Source: CAVVXN01 sp963772585 (GTDB taxonomy: Bacteria > Planctomycetota > PLA2 > JAEUHO01). Taken from it: a stretch of 64,000 nucleotides of DNA. The stretch lies in assembly GCA_963772585.1 (NCBI GenBank), contig CAVYXV010000008.1:1-64000 (forward strand), read 5' to 3'. The translations under genes and the position numbers were made by a program. Each line of letters begins with the position of its first letter. Positions within the stretch are counted from its first letter, which is position 1. Positions 6,903 through 16,414 of the stretch are shown here, one piece after another. A model generated the notes under the pieces. The model had not been told where the DNA came from. It did not search any database and saw only the letters and a program-made list of their open reading frames with translations.

Positions 6903-7337
6903 TCAGCGCCGGGCAAAGCGGAACTGGATGCGAGTGGGCTCGCCGGCTTTCGTCCCTTCGAGGTTCACGAGCAGCGAGTCGGGGCCCGTTCGCCGGTAGA
7001 TGATGCGGCGCGGGAACTCGAGCCCCTCGTTCAGGAAGACGGCCCGCCGGCCCTCGTTCTCCGTCAGGCGCCAGCTTTCCGGACCGGACGCCTCGGACGG
7101 CCACGGTGTGAGCCCGCCCGAGAAGTGGCGCAGGCGCATCCAGAGCGCATCGTCCGCCTCCTCCACCGCGATCATCTCGTAGAGGTGGACGTCGTCGCCC
7201 TTCAGCCAGCGGAAGACGCCTACGGTGCCGGGTCCCACGGGCTCGCCCCAGATTTCCTCGACGACGTCCTCCCCGACGCGGCCGCGCCACGTCCCGGACA
7301 GCCAGGCGAGATCCTGGATTGATGCCCTCACCGACAC
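6903..7337 (-). CDS. DUF6265 family protein
   Basis: The 144-residue product matches the DUF6265 pattern: LAWLSGTWRGRVGEDVVEEIWGEP at the start, then FRWLKGDDVHLYEMIAVEE, MRLRHFSGGLTPW and a C-terminal NLEG...RIQFRFARR strand. The fold is probably a small lipocalin-like barrel; the function is not known. The GTG start is supported by AGGAGG eight bases upstream (7346-7351). It is the first gene of the operon with the thioesterase, the oxygenase/reductase fusion and pcm, so a role in binding or processing an aromatic CoA compound is conceivable but unproven. Confidence 0.75.
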   Translation of the reverse strand: MSVRASIQDLAWLSGTWRGRVGEDVVEEIWGEPVGPGTVGVFRWLKGDDVHLYEMIAVEEADDALWMRLRHFSGGLTPWPSEASGPESWRLTENEGRRAVFLNEGLEFPRRIIYRRTGPDSLLVNLEGTKAGEPTRIQFRFARR

Positions 7338-7463
7338 GGCGACGTCCTCCTCGGGGTGAGCCCGCTCCCGGCAGGGTAGCGAGCATGGCAGGCCGGGACC
7401 GTCGCCGCCAGGGTCGGGCGACCACCGGCCCGCACATTCGGGGGTGGGGGAGAGGCGAGGGGG

Positions 7464-7469
7464 CACAAT
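7464..7469 (+). promoter_or_regulatory. Possible -10 element for gcvP
   Basis: CACAAT is the only AT-rich hexamer in the upstream region and would place transcription start near 7476, inside the palindrome at 7474-7493. Confidence 0.35.
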
Positions 7470-7473
7470 GAGG

Positions 7474-7493
7474 GGGCGTCGCGCGCGACGCCC
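7474..7493 (+). promoter_or_regulatory. 20-bp perfect palindrome upstream of gcvP, candidate operator
   Basis: GGGCGTCGCGCGCGACGCCC is identical to its reverse complement. It lies 17 bp before the first ATG of gcvP and directly after the possible -10 element. It could bind a dimeric repressor or form a hairpin at the 5' end of the transcript. Confidence 0.45.
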
Positions 7494-7510
7494 GCGCGAA
7501 CTGCTTTCCA

Positions 7511-8887
<1,377 letters not shown>

Positions 8888-8909
8888 GCTGGACGATCTC
8901 CTCCAGGAC

Positions 8910-10427
8910 GTGCCGGAGGACTCCTCGGCGCTGCCGTCGCGGCGAAAGGACGCCGTCCTGCAGCACGAGTGCTTCCGGAAGTACCGCTCGGAGACGGAGT
9001 TCCTCCGGTACGTGCACCGGCTGCAGGCCCGGGACCTGTCGCTGACCACCTCGATGATCCCCTTGGGATCCTGCACCATGAAGCTCAACGCGACGGCGGA
9101 GATGATCCCCGTCACGTGGCCGGGATTCGGTCGGATCCACCCGTTCGCCCCCGTCGCGCAGACGAAGGGGTACCAGGAGTTGTTCGAGTCGTTGCGGGCC
9201 TGGTTGGCCGAGATCACGGGCTTCGAGGCGGTCTCCCTCCAGCCGAACGCCGGCGCCCAGGGGGAGTACACCGGCATGCTGGTCATCCGGGAGTACCTCG
9301 ACCAGGCGGGGCAGGGCCACCGCAAGATCTGCCTGATCCCGGAGTCGGCCCACGGCACGAACCCGGCCAGCGCCGTGATGGCGGGCATGAAGGTCGTCGT
9401 CGTCCAGTGCGACGCCGGGGGCAACGTGGACCTCGAGGACCTGCGGGCGAAGGCCGAGAAGCACGCGGACATGCTCGCCGCGATCATGGTGACCTATCCC
9501 TCGACCCACGGCGTCTTCGAGGAGGGCATCCGCGAGATCTGTCGCATCGTGCACGACGCCGGCGGTCAGGTCTACATGGACGGTGCGAACATGAACGCGC
9601 AGGTGGGGCTGTGTCGCCCTGCCGACTTCGGCGCCGACGTGTGTCACCTGAACCTCCACAAGACGTTCAGCATCCCGCACGGCGGCGGCGGGCCCGGCAT
9701 GGGGCCGATCGGCGTTGCCAGGCACTTGAAGCCGTTCCTCCCGACGCACCCGGTGGTGCCGACCGGGGGCCCGGAGGCGATCGGCCCCGTGTCCGCCGCG
9801 CCCTGGGGCAGCGCGAGCATCCTCGTCATCTCGTGGGCCTACATCCGCATGATGGGGGCCGCGGGGCTGGAGAGGGCCACGCAGGTGGCGATCCTGAACG
9901 CGAACTACATGGCGAAGCGGCTGTCGGAGCGCTACCGCGTGCTCTACCGGGGCAAGCACGGCATGGTCGCGCACGAGTTCATCCTCGACATGCGCCACTT
10001 CAAGCACGACGTGGGCATCGGCGTCGAAGATGTCGCCAAGCGGCTGATGGACTACGGATTCCACGCGCCGACGGTGTCGTTTCCGGTGCTCGAGACGCTG
10101 ATGGTGGAGCCGACCGAGAGCGAGTCCAAGGCGGAGTTGGACCGGATGTGCGACGCATTGTTCAGCATCCGCGACGAGATCGAGGCCGTGGAGAAGGGGC
10201 GCGCCGACCCGAAGGACAATCTCCTCCTGAACGCGCCGCACACGGCGCGTCGGGTCACCGCCGACACGTGGACCCACCCCTACAGCCGGGAGGAGGCCGC
10301 CTACCCGGCTCCGTGGCTGCGCGAGAGCAAGTTCTGGCCGCCGGTGGGTCGGATCGACAGCGTCTACGGCGATCGGCACCTGCACTGCACCTGCGCTCCC
10401 GTCGAGGAGTACGCCGAGGCGACGTAG
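8910..10427 (+). CDS. gcvP: Glycine dehydrogenase (P protein), C-terminal catalytic part, frameshifted
   Basis: This continuation of gcvP in a shifted frame carries the catalytic half. YRSETEFLRYVHRLQARDL and MIPLGSCTMKLNATAEM mark its start. The PLP-binding lysine lies in HLNLHKTFSIPHGGGGPGMG, and PTESESKAELDRM and YGDRHLHCTCAP close the protein. It could be expressed from the GTG at 8910, but real two-subunit GcvPB proteins have a different N-terminus, so it is better read as the broken second half of one gene. Joining the halves requires skipping one base near 8880, which could be an assembly error. gcvT and gcvH are not nearby; glyA and sdaA in the window act on the same glycine/serine pool. 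Confidence 0.88.
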   Translation: MPEDSSALPSRRKDAVLQHECFRKYRSETEFLRYVHRLQARDLSLTTSMIPLGSCTMKLNATAEMIPVTWPGFGRIHPFAPVAQTKGYQELFESLRAWLAEITGFEAVSLQPNAGAQGEYTGMLVIREYLDQAGQGHRKICLIPESAHGTNPASAVMAGMKVVVVQCDAGGNVDLEDLRAKAEKHADMLAAIMVTYPSTHGVFEEGIREICRIVHDAGGQVYMDGANMNAQVGLCRPADFGADVCHLNLHKTFSIPHGGGGPGMGPIGVARHLKPFLPTHPVVPTGGPEAIGPVSAAPWGSASILVISWAYIRMMGAAGLERATQVAILNANYMAKRLSERYRVLYRGKHGMVAHEFILDMRHFKHDVGIGVEDVAKRLMDYGFHAPTVSFPVLETLMVEPTESESKAELDRMCDALFSIRDEIEAVEKGRADPKDNLLLNAPHTARRVTADTWTHPYSREEAAYPAPWLRESKFWPPVGRIDSVYGDRHLHCTCAPVEEYAEAT

Positions 10428-10659
10428 TGTGCCGTGCCGGAGGTTCCCATCCATGAGGCCGTGCGGTGCGCTGGCCGGGGGGCGATCGGCCCCCTTCGTC
10501 CTCCTTGCGTACGGTCGTACGGGGCGTCGTCCTCATGGGGCCTCCGCTCCCGACCCAGCGCGCCGATCGGAGGCGAACGCCGCGGAGGGACACCCTCAGG
10601 GGGTCCCAACGGGCGTCTTCCTCGGCACGCGACGTTGCGACTCAGGACACTGACCTCCC
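10428..10659 (+). other. Intergenic region with two strong hairpins
   Basis: I see no gene between gcvP and the methyltransferase gene. Two GC-rich hairpins occur: GGGGGC-GATCG-GCCCCC at 10478-10494, and an eight-pair stem with one mismatch at 10587-10607. Neither has a T-run, so they may be weak terminators or leader structures. Confidence 0.4.
10478..10494 (+). terminator. GC hairpin after gcvP, possible terminator
   Basis: A six-pair stem GGGGGC/GCCCCC with loop GATCG lies 51 bp after the gcvP stop, followed by TTCGTCC and not by a U-run. It may stall transcription or stabilise the mRNA end. Confidence 0.35.
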
Positions 10660-11496
10660 GTGGGTTTGGAGAGCGTCTCCTCCGCCGCCGATCCGAGGCT
10701 CGACCCCTTTCGCGAGGTCGCCGATCCGGTTCGGGTCCGGTCCGAGGGGCGGTTCGTGGCCGAGGGTCGGCGCGTGGTCGCGGCCCTGCTCGCCGCCTGG
10801 CCGGAAACGGTGGAGGCGATCGTCCTGACCCCGCCCGCCACGGCGGCGCTCGCGGACGCGCTGGCGCGGGTGGCCGGCGCGATTCCCGTCTACGAGGTCC
10901 CGGGACCGGCCGTGCTGCGCCGGCTCACGGGCGTGCACTTCCACCAGGGCTGCCTCGCCCTGGCACGCCGCCCGGCGCCGCGCCGGGTCGAGGAGGTGGT
11001 GGGGGCGCCGACGGGGCCGGGGCTCTGGTTGGTCCTGGAAGGCGTCACCGACCCGGACAACGTGGGCACCCTCTTTCGGAGCGGGGCGGCCTTCGGAGTC
11101 CGCGCCGTCCTGATCGGGCCGGCCTCGGCGCACCCGCTCTACCGCAAGGCGCTGCGGACCTCGCTCGGGACGGTCCTGGGGGTCCCCTTCGCCGAGGCGG
11201 GCGACTGGGAGGCGGACCTCGCGCGGCTGGCGGCGGCGGGGATCGAGCGCGTGGCCCTGACACCGGACGCGACCGCGCCGAGCCTCGCGGAGGCCGTGGC
11301 GCGGGCCGGACCGCGCGTCGCGCTCCTGCTGGGAAGCGAGGAGCGCGGCCTCTCGCCCGGGACGCTGGCCACGGCGGAGATCCGGGCGCGGATCCCCCTC
11401 GCTGCGGAGGTGGATTCCCTGAACGTCGCGGCGGCCGGGGCGATCGCTCTCTACGCCTTCGCGGCCGGGGGGGACGACCCTGGTCGCGGGGCATGA
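10660..11496 (+). CDS. TrmH/SpoU-family RNA methyltransferase
   Basis: The 278-residue protein has an N-terminal substrate-binding domain (to about residue 115) and a C-terminal SPOUT fold that methylates a ribose 2'-OH in tRNA or rRNA. The three SpoU motifs are visible: LVLEGVTDPDNVGTLFRSGAAFGV, LLLGSEERGLSP and RIPLAAEVDSLNVAAAGAIALY. The conserved Asn, Glu and Ser-Leu-Asn residues of the SAM-binding knot are present. The target nucleotide cannot be inferred. The GTG start gives a normal family N-terminus. sdaA follows eight bases after the stop and is probably co-transcribed. Confidence 0.88.
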   Translation: MGLESVSSAADPRLDPFREVADPVRVRSEGRFVAEGRRVVAALLAAWPETVEAIVLTPPATAALADALARVAGAIPVYEVPGPAVLRRLTGVHFHQGCLALARRPAPRRVEEVVGAPTGPGLWLVLEGVTDPDNVGTLFRSGAAFGVRAVLIGPASAHPLYRKALRTSLGTVLGVPFAEAGDWEADLARLAAAGIERVALTPDATAPSLAEAVARAGPRVALLLGSEERGLSPGTLATAEIRARIPLAAEVDSLNVAAAGAIALYAFAAGGDDPGRGA

Positions 11497-11503
11497 TGGC
11501 CCG

Positions 11504-12886
11504 GTGCCTGCGCCGATCGTCTCGCGCCTTCTCGACTTCTACCGGATCGGTCCCGGTCCGTCGTCGAGCCACACCGTGGGGCCGATGCGGGCGGCGGGCT
11601 TCTTCCGCGATCGCCTGATCGCGATGGACGTCGTGCCCGCGCGGGTGCGGGTGGTCCTCAAGGGCTCGCTCAGTGCGACGGGCCGTGGCCACGGGACGGA
11701 CCGGGCCGTCCTCGGGGGCCTGATGGGATTCGAACCCGCGACCTGCGACATCGATCGGCTGCGGGACCTCTCCGCCGAGCTCGAGCGTGCGCCGGAGATC
11801 CCCTTCGGGCGGGGCCGGCTTCGGCTGGGCGCCGAGAACGTCGAGTTCCCTTCCTACAGCGCCTACGCGCACGAGACCCTGCCGCACCCGAACACGATGG
11901 TCATGCTCGCGCTGGACGCCGCGGGGGGCACGCTTCTCGAGGAAACGTGGTGCTCTCTCGGCGGGGGATTCGTCCGCACGGCGGACGGGAGCCGGGGCGA
12001 CACCGATCTCCAACCGCCGACCCCACCGCTGCACGTCTTCCACGACGGGACATCGCTCCTGACGGCGGCCCACGCCGCGGGATGCGGCTTCGGCGACCTC
12101 GTCCTGGCGAACGAGGCGACCTGGGAGGGTCGGCCGGGCGAGACGCGGGAGGGGCTCGACCGGGTATGGGACGCGATGCGCGCCTCCATCGAGCGCGGAC
12201 TGGGGGAGGAGGGCGAACTGCCGGGCGGGCTGGGCGTCAAGCGACGGGGGGCGGCGCTCTACAAGAAGGTGCGCGACGGGCGGGTGGACACGAGCTACGC
12301 CCACATCGCCCGGGGACAGGCCTACGCGTTCGCCGTGAACGAGGAGAACGCCGCGGGTGGTCGCGTCGTGACGGCGCCCACGAACGGGGCGGCGGGCATC
12401 CTCCCCGCCGTGCTCGCGGAGGCCGAGGACCGGATGGAGCTTCCGCGGCCCGCGGTGCAGAGGGCGCTCGCGACGGCCGGCGCGATCGGGATGATCATCA
12501 AGGCCCACGCGAGCCTGTCGGGAGCGGAAGTCGGCTGCCAGGGCGAGGTCGGGAGCGCGACGGCGATGGCGGCGGCGGCCTTGTGCGAGATCCTGGGTGG
12601 CAACCCGGCGCAATGCGAGTACGCGGCGGAGATCGCGATCGAGCACAACCTCGGCCTCACGTGCGACCCGCTGCGGGGACTCGTGCAGGCCCCCTGCATC
12701 GAGCGCAACGCCATGGGCGTCGCGAAGACGTGGAGCGCGGCGCAACTCGCGCGTCACAGTTTCGGGAGCCAGTTGATCTCGCTCGACCGTGTGCTGCGCG
12801 TGATGAAGCGCACCGGCGAGGACATGCGACGCGAGTACAAGGAGACCAGCGAAGGAGGACTCGCCGTCAGCCTGCCCGAGTGTTGA
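11504..12886 (+). CDS. sdaA: L-serine ammonia-lyase (iron-sulfur type)
   Basis: The 460-residue enzyme converts L-serine to pyruvate and ammonia with a 4Fe-4S cluster. The N-terminal beta domain starts with RIGPGPSSSHTVGPMRA, followed by SLSATGRGHGTDRAVLGGL. The alpha domain contains GRVVTAPTNGAAGILPAVL and SGAEVGCQGEVGSATAMAAA; the cluster cysteines lie in GCQGE, LTCDPLRG and QAPCIERN. The length is that of the single-chain enzyme. It starts with GTG eight bases after the methyltransferase gene. Together with glyA and gcvP it covers serine/glycine breakdown. Confidence 0.95.
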   Translation: MPAPIVSRLLDFYRIGPGPSSSHTVGPMRAAGFFRDRLIAMDVVPARVRVVLKGSLSATGRGHGTDRAVLGGLMGFEPATCDIDRLRDLSAELERAPEIPFGRGRLRLGAENVEFPSYSAYAHETLPHPNTMVMLALDAAGGTLLEETWCSLGGGFVRTADGSRGDTDLQPPTPPLHVFHDGTSLLTAAHAAGCGFGDLVLANEATWEGRPGETREGLDRVWDAMRASIERGLGEEGELPGGLGVKRRGAALYKKVRDGRVDTSYAHIARGQAYAFAVNEENAAGGRVVTAPTNGAAGILPAVLAEAEDRMELPRPAVQRALATAGAIGMIIKAHASLSGAEVGCQGEVGSATAMAAAALCEILGGNPAQCEYAAEIAIEHNLGLTCDPLRGLVQAPCIERNAMGVAKTWSAAQLARHSFGSQLISLDRVLRVMKRTGEDMRREYKETSEGGLAVSLPEC

Positions 12887-12973
12887 GCGGCCCCGCGCTG
12901 TCAAGCGAAGAGTCCGAGGCCACGGGGTCGCGCCGCGACCGCCCGAGGGGGTGCGGACTCGGGCCCTTTCCGG

Positions 12974-12979
12974 TACACT
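12974..12979 (+). promoter_or_regulatory. Possible -10 element for the KamA-family gene
   Basis: TACACT stands out in GC-rich sequence 77 bp before the ATG at 13057. No clear -35 element is seen. Confidence 0.35.
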
Positions 12980-13056
12980 CTCCGGGGTGGCCCTGGCCGC
13001 ACGGATGCGCCCGAGAGCGCGGCGTCCGTCCGCTCTGTTCCCCTTCCGGAGTCTCG

Positions 13057-14487
13057 ATGCCGCCGACCCGCCTCGACCCGTCTTCGCCCCGTCTCGTCGT
13101 CCACACCGGGGAACGGTTGGCGGACCTGCTGCAGGTCGAGGGTCTTCCGGACGAGGTTCGTCGCGAGATCCGGGTGGTCGCCCAGGTCCTCCCGTTCAAG
13201 GTGAACGACTACGTCCTGGAGGAGTTGATCGACTGGTCGCGGGCTCCCGACGACCCGATCTACCGCCTGACGTTTCCCCACCGGGAGATGCTGGACGAGG
13301 CGTCCTTCGACGCCGTGGCCGCTCGCCTCGATGCGGGGGCGTCGAAGGCCGAGGTCCGCGCGCTCGCCGACGAGATCCGGCTGCGGCTGAATCCCCATCC
13401 CGCCGGGCAGCTCGAGAAGAACGTGCCGATGCTCGACGGGGAGCCGGTGCCGGGTCTCCAGCACAAGTACCGCGAAACGGTCCTCTTCTTCCCGTCCCAG
13501 GGGCAGACCTGCCACGCGTACTGCGGGTACTGCTTCCGGTGGGCGCAATTCGTCGGGATGACGTCGCTCAAGCAGGCGAACCGCGACGCCGCGCGCCTCA
13601 CGGCGTACCTCAGACGGCGGCCGGAGGTGACGGACCTCCTGCTGACGGGGGGCGACCCGATGATCATGGGCACCCGCGTGCTGGAGCGCTACCTCGCTCC
13701 GCTCCTCGCGCCGGAGCTGTCCCGCGTGCAGTCCATCCGGATCGGCTCGAAGGCGCTTGCGTACTGGCCGCACCGTTTCCTCACGGACCGCGACGCGGAC
13801 GACCTGCTCCGGCTGCTGGAGGCGCTGGTCCGTGCCGGCCGGCACGTGGCCCTCATGGCGCACTTCTCGCACACGCGGGAGCTGGAGACCGAAGCCGTGG
13901 AGCGCGCCATCCGCCGCATCCGGTCCACGGGAGCGGTGATCCGCACGCAGGCACCGGTCGTGCGGCACGTGAACGACGACCCCGCCGTATGGGAGTCGAT
14001 GTGGCGCCGGCAGGTCCGGCTCGGACTCGTTCCGTACTACATGTTCGTGGAGCGCGACACGGGCGCGCGCCGCTACTACGAGATCCCGCTCTGGCGGGCC
14101 CACCAGATCTACCGCGAAGCCCGCAATGCGGTCTCGGGCCTGGCCAGGACGGCGCGCGGACCGAGCATGTCGGCCACGCCGGGCAAGGTGGTCATCGACG
14201 GCGTGACGGAGATCGCCGGCGAGACCGTGTACTGCCTGCGCTTCCTCCAGGCCAGAAACCCCGCCTGGGCGGGGCGCCCGTTCTTCGCGCACTTCGACCC
14301 GGAGGCGCGCTGGCTCGACGATCTTCGGCCGGCCTTCGGCAAGGAGCGGTTCTTCTTCGAGACCGACCCGATCCAGGACTGGCAGCAGGTTCGGCCCCCG
14401 GCCCGGCACGGCCGGACGCACGGAACCCGGCCGCATCACGTCCCGTCGGGCAAGATGATGCGTCGGACCTGGCGCGCGACGTTGTAG
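13057..14487 (+). CDS. KamA-family radical SAM protein (lysine 2,3-aminomutase-like)
   Basis: The 476-residue protein has the radical SAM cluster motif CHAYCGYC at about residues 152-159 and the KamA-family segments VTDLLLTGGDPMIM, RIGSKALAYWPHR and QAPVVRHVNDDP. KamA enzymes move an amino group of an amino acid with PLP and SAM. In lysine 2,3-aminomutase the PLP lysine sits in PGGGGK; here the aligned region reads MSATPGKVVIDG, so the cofactor site and substrate may differ. I therefore assign the family but not the substrate. The ATG at 13057 was chosen because earlier codons in the frame are not protein-like. Its last 52 bases overlap the end of the convergent phosphoesterase gene. Confidence 0.8.
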   Translation: MPPTRLDPSSPRLVVHTGERLADLLQVEGLPDEVRREIRVVAQVLPFKVNDYVLEELIDWSRAPDDPIYRLTFPHREMLDEASFDAVAARLDAGASKAEVRALADEIRLRLNPHPAGQLEKNVPMLDGEPVPGLQHKYRETVLFFPSQGQTCHAYCGYCFRWAQFVGMTSLKQANRDAARLTAYLRRRPEVTDLLLTGGDPMIMGTRVLERYLAPLLAPELSRVQSIRIGSKALAYWPHRFLTDRDADDLLRLLEALVRAGRHVALMAHFSHTRELETEAVERAIRRIRSTGAVIRTQAPVVRHVNDDPAVWESMWRRQVRLGLVPYYMFVERDTGARRYYEIPLWRAHQIYREARNAVSGLARTARGPSMSATPGKVVIDGVTEIAGETVYCLRFLQARNPAWAGRPFFAHFDPEARWLDDLRPAFGKERFFFETDPIQDWQQVRPPARHGRTHGTRPHHVPSGKMMRRTWRATL

Positions 14488-15041
14488 AGCGGTCGGCCGG
14501 TCAGCGTCGTCTCTCCGCCACGGCCCTCGTGGACGTGGCCCGAGATCCACACGTCGAAGTCGATCTCGCCCGCGAACGCGAGCAACGCGTGGCTGCCGAC
14601 GTGACGGCCGCCGGTCACGCGGTCGAGGAGGCCGTACGGGGGAGCGTGGGAGAGTACGACGTCGAAGCGGTCGCCCCGGTACGGATCCACCATCTCCGCG
14701 ATCCGCGCCTCGCTGACCTCGTGGGTCCACGCGGGGATCTTGTAGAGGATGGGGATCACCGGGATCGCGAGGATCCGGAGGTCTCGTCGGTCGTGGACGC
14801 GTACGCCTTCCCACGGGCCGTCCTCCTCCGGGTCGTGGTTCCCGGGAACGACGACGAGGTCGGGATCGAGTTCCGCCCACCGACGGACGATGGCGCGATA
14901 GGCCGGCGCGTCGTCTACCGGGCGGTTGACGAGATCGCCGCAGAAGACGGGAACGGCATCGCCGCCGAGGTGCCGCTCGAACTCGTGGCAGAGGGCGCCG
15001 AGATGGAAGTCGGAGCCGGCGAGGAGGGCCGGACGCGTCAG
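14436..15041 (-). CDS. Calcineurin-like metallophosphoesterase, apparent CTG start
   Basis: The product of about 201 residues has the metallophosphoesterase motifs in order: GSDFHLG (DxH), VFCGDLVNRP (GD), VVPGNHDPEE (GNHD), VVLSHAPPYG and ISGHVHEGRG (GHxH). They bind two metal ions and hydrolyse phosphoesters; the substrate is unknown. No ATG, GTG or TTG is in frame between the DxH motif and well inside the upstream gene. The CTG at 15041-15039 overlaps the TGA of the S1-domain gene as CTGA, the same geometry as the ATGA couplings elsewhere, so I take it as the start. It converges on and overlaps the KamA gene. Confidence 0.8.
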   Translation of the reverse strand: MTRPALLAGSDFHLGALCHEFERHLGGDAVPVFCGDLVNRPVDDAPAYRAIVRRWAELDPDLVVVPGNHDPEEDGPWEGVRVHDRRDLRILAIPVIPILYKIPAWTHEVSEARIAEMVDPYRGDRFDVVLSHAPPYGLLDRVTGGRHVGSHALLAFAGEIDFDVWISGHVHEGRGGETTLTGRPLYNVARQVRRIILPDGT

Positions 15042-16285
15042 CTCGGCGGCCTTTCGCCCAGGGCCCGCTTGAGCAGGTCGCCGAGGGTGGGCTCGGCTTC
15101 GTCGCGCGTCCGCTCCAGTACCTCCCGGATCGTGTCGTCGTCCGCGACGTCGTCGGTCAGGCGATCGCCGCGCTCCGTGAGGAGCGAGAGTGAGATGCGG
15201 CGGCGCTCGGGTTCGATGTCCACCACGCGCACGCCGATCGTCTGGCCGGCGTGGACGATCTCCCGGGGGTGCCCGACGGGCATGGGCGAGAGCCGGCTCA
15301 CGTGCGCCAGGCCCTCGATGCCGTCCGCGACCTCGACGAAGGCTCCGTAGGCCTGCAGCCGCGTGACGGTTCCCTCGACGATGCTCCCGGGCGGGTGCTC
15401 CCGGATGAAGCGGATCCAGGGATCCTCCTTGAGCTGCTTCATGCCGAGGCGGATGCGACGCCCTTCCTCTTCGATCTCGAGCACCTGCACCTTGACGACG
15501 TCGCCCGGCTTGACGACGTCCGCCGGGTCCTGGACGCGCTTCCAGTCGAGCTGGCTCACGTGCACGAGGCCCTCGACCCCCCCAATGTCCACGAAGGCGC
15601 CGAACTTCTCGACGCGGGTGACCGTGCCGTCGAGCACCTGGCCCGACGCCAGCCGCTCCACCGCGTCCTGGCGGCGCTCGTCGCGCTGGCGCGCCAGGAC
15701 GGCGCGCCGGGAGACCACGAGGCGGCGGCGGTCGGGATCGGCCTCGATCACCTCGACGGGAAGGACCACGCCGACGAGCACCGACAGGTCCTCGATGCGC
15801 TCCAGCGCGGCGTGGGAGGCCGGGAGGAAACCGGAGAGGAAGCCGACCTGGACGTCGAGCCCTCCCTTGTTCACGGCGCGGATCGTGGCGTTCACGACCG
15901 CCCCGACCTCCACGGTGTCCCAGCCGGCCGCGGCCTGCAGGGCGCGCTTGAGCCCGCAGAGGTAGAGACCCTCCTTCGGGTCGTAGCGCTCCACGTAGAC
16001 GCGGACCGTTTCCCCGACGTCGGGAGGGGACGAGAACTGGTCGGCGGGGATGACGCCCTGCTCGCGCGGGCCGAAGGCGACGAACACGTCCTCCGTGCCC
16101 ACGCCGGCGATCGTGGCGTCGCAGAACTTGCCGGCCTCCGGCGTGTCCGCGAGCGGCTCGGGGGGGCGGGCGGAGGCCCCGCGCTTGCGGCCGATCCCGA
16201 GAAGGGACTCCTCCCCGAGCGCCTCCGCGATCTCGCGCTCGAGGTCGTCGTCGAGCGACCGGTCCTTGGGATCCGCGTCCGTCAT
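15038..16285 (-). CDS. S1-domain RNA-binding protein (four S1 repeats)
   Basis: The 415-residue protein consists of an acidic N-terminus, four S1 repeats and a short charged tail. The last two repeats are the most canonical: DGTVTRVEKFGAFVDIGGVEGLVHVSQL and EGTVTRLQAYGAFVEVADGIEGLAHVSRL. The first two are degenerate. Such proteins bind single-stranded RNA on the ribosome or in RNA decay. It is shorter than, and distinct from, the six-repeat S1 encoded at 35962. The ATG start is preceded by a plain leader; TACCCT at 16328-16323 on the minus strand may be its -10 element. It is coupled to the phosphoesterase gene. Confidence 0.85.
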   Translation of the reverse strand: MTDADPKDRSLDDDLEREIAEALGEESLLGIGRKRGASARPPEPLADTPEAGKFCDATIAGVGTEDVFVAFGPREQGVIPADQFSSPPDVGETVRVYVERYDPKEGLYLCGLKRALQAAAGWDTVEVGAVVNATIRAVNKGGLDVQVGFLSGFLPASHAALERIEDLSVLVGVVLPVEVIEADPDRRRLVVSRRAVLARQRDERRQDAVERLASGQVLDGTVTRVEKFGAFVDIGGVEGLVHVSQLDWKRVQDPADVVKPGDVVKVQVLEIEEEGRRIRLGMKQLKEDPWIRFIREHPPGSIVEGTVTRLQAYGAFVEVADGIEGLAHVSRLSPMPVGHPREIVHAGQTIGVRVVDIEPERRRISLSLLTERGDRLTDDVADDDTIREVLERTRDEAEPTLGDLLKRALGERPPS

Positions 16286-16400
16286 CCGAGGCTCCGACGT
16301 CCCCGTCCGGGGAAACGCGCCCAGGGTACCCAGGCGGCGCGGCGCTTCGCGACAATGGACGGGCGGCGCCCGAGAGGCCCCGGGTAAGCCCGTATGCGGC

Positions 16401-16406
16401 TACGAT
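16401..16406 (+). promoter_or_regulatory. Likely -10 element, leaderless gene
   Basis: TACGAT lies eight bases before the GTG at 16415. Transcription would start at or next to that GTG, which makes the ATG at 16394 (upstream of the hexamer) an unlikely start. Confidence 0.45.
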
Positions 16407-16414
16407 GGCCCGGC

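Noticed and set aside
4205..7003. Plus-strand frame of over 900 codons opposite the oxygenase operon
   Set aside because: It is the shadow of the minus-strand genes, with biased Gly/Arg/Val composition and no motif; the minus-strand proteins are well recognised.
7474..7510. Glycine riboswitch upstream of gcvP
   Set aside because: The 170-bp gap holds one palindrome but no tandem aptamer-like structure or conserved core bases that I can recognise.
11720..11742. tRNA-like T-arm sequence (GGGATTCGAACCC) on either strand
   Set aside because: It lies inside sdaA and encodes the family segment LMGFEPAT; no acceptor or anticodon arms can be formed around it.
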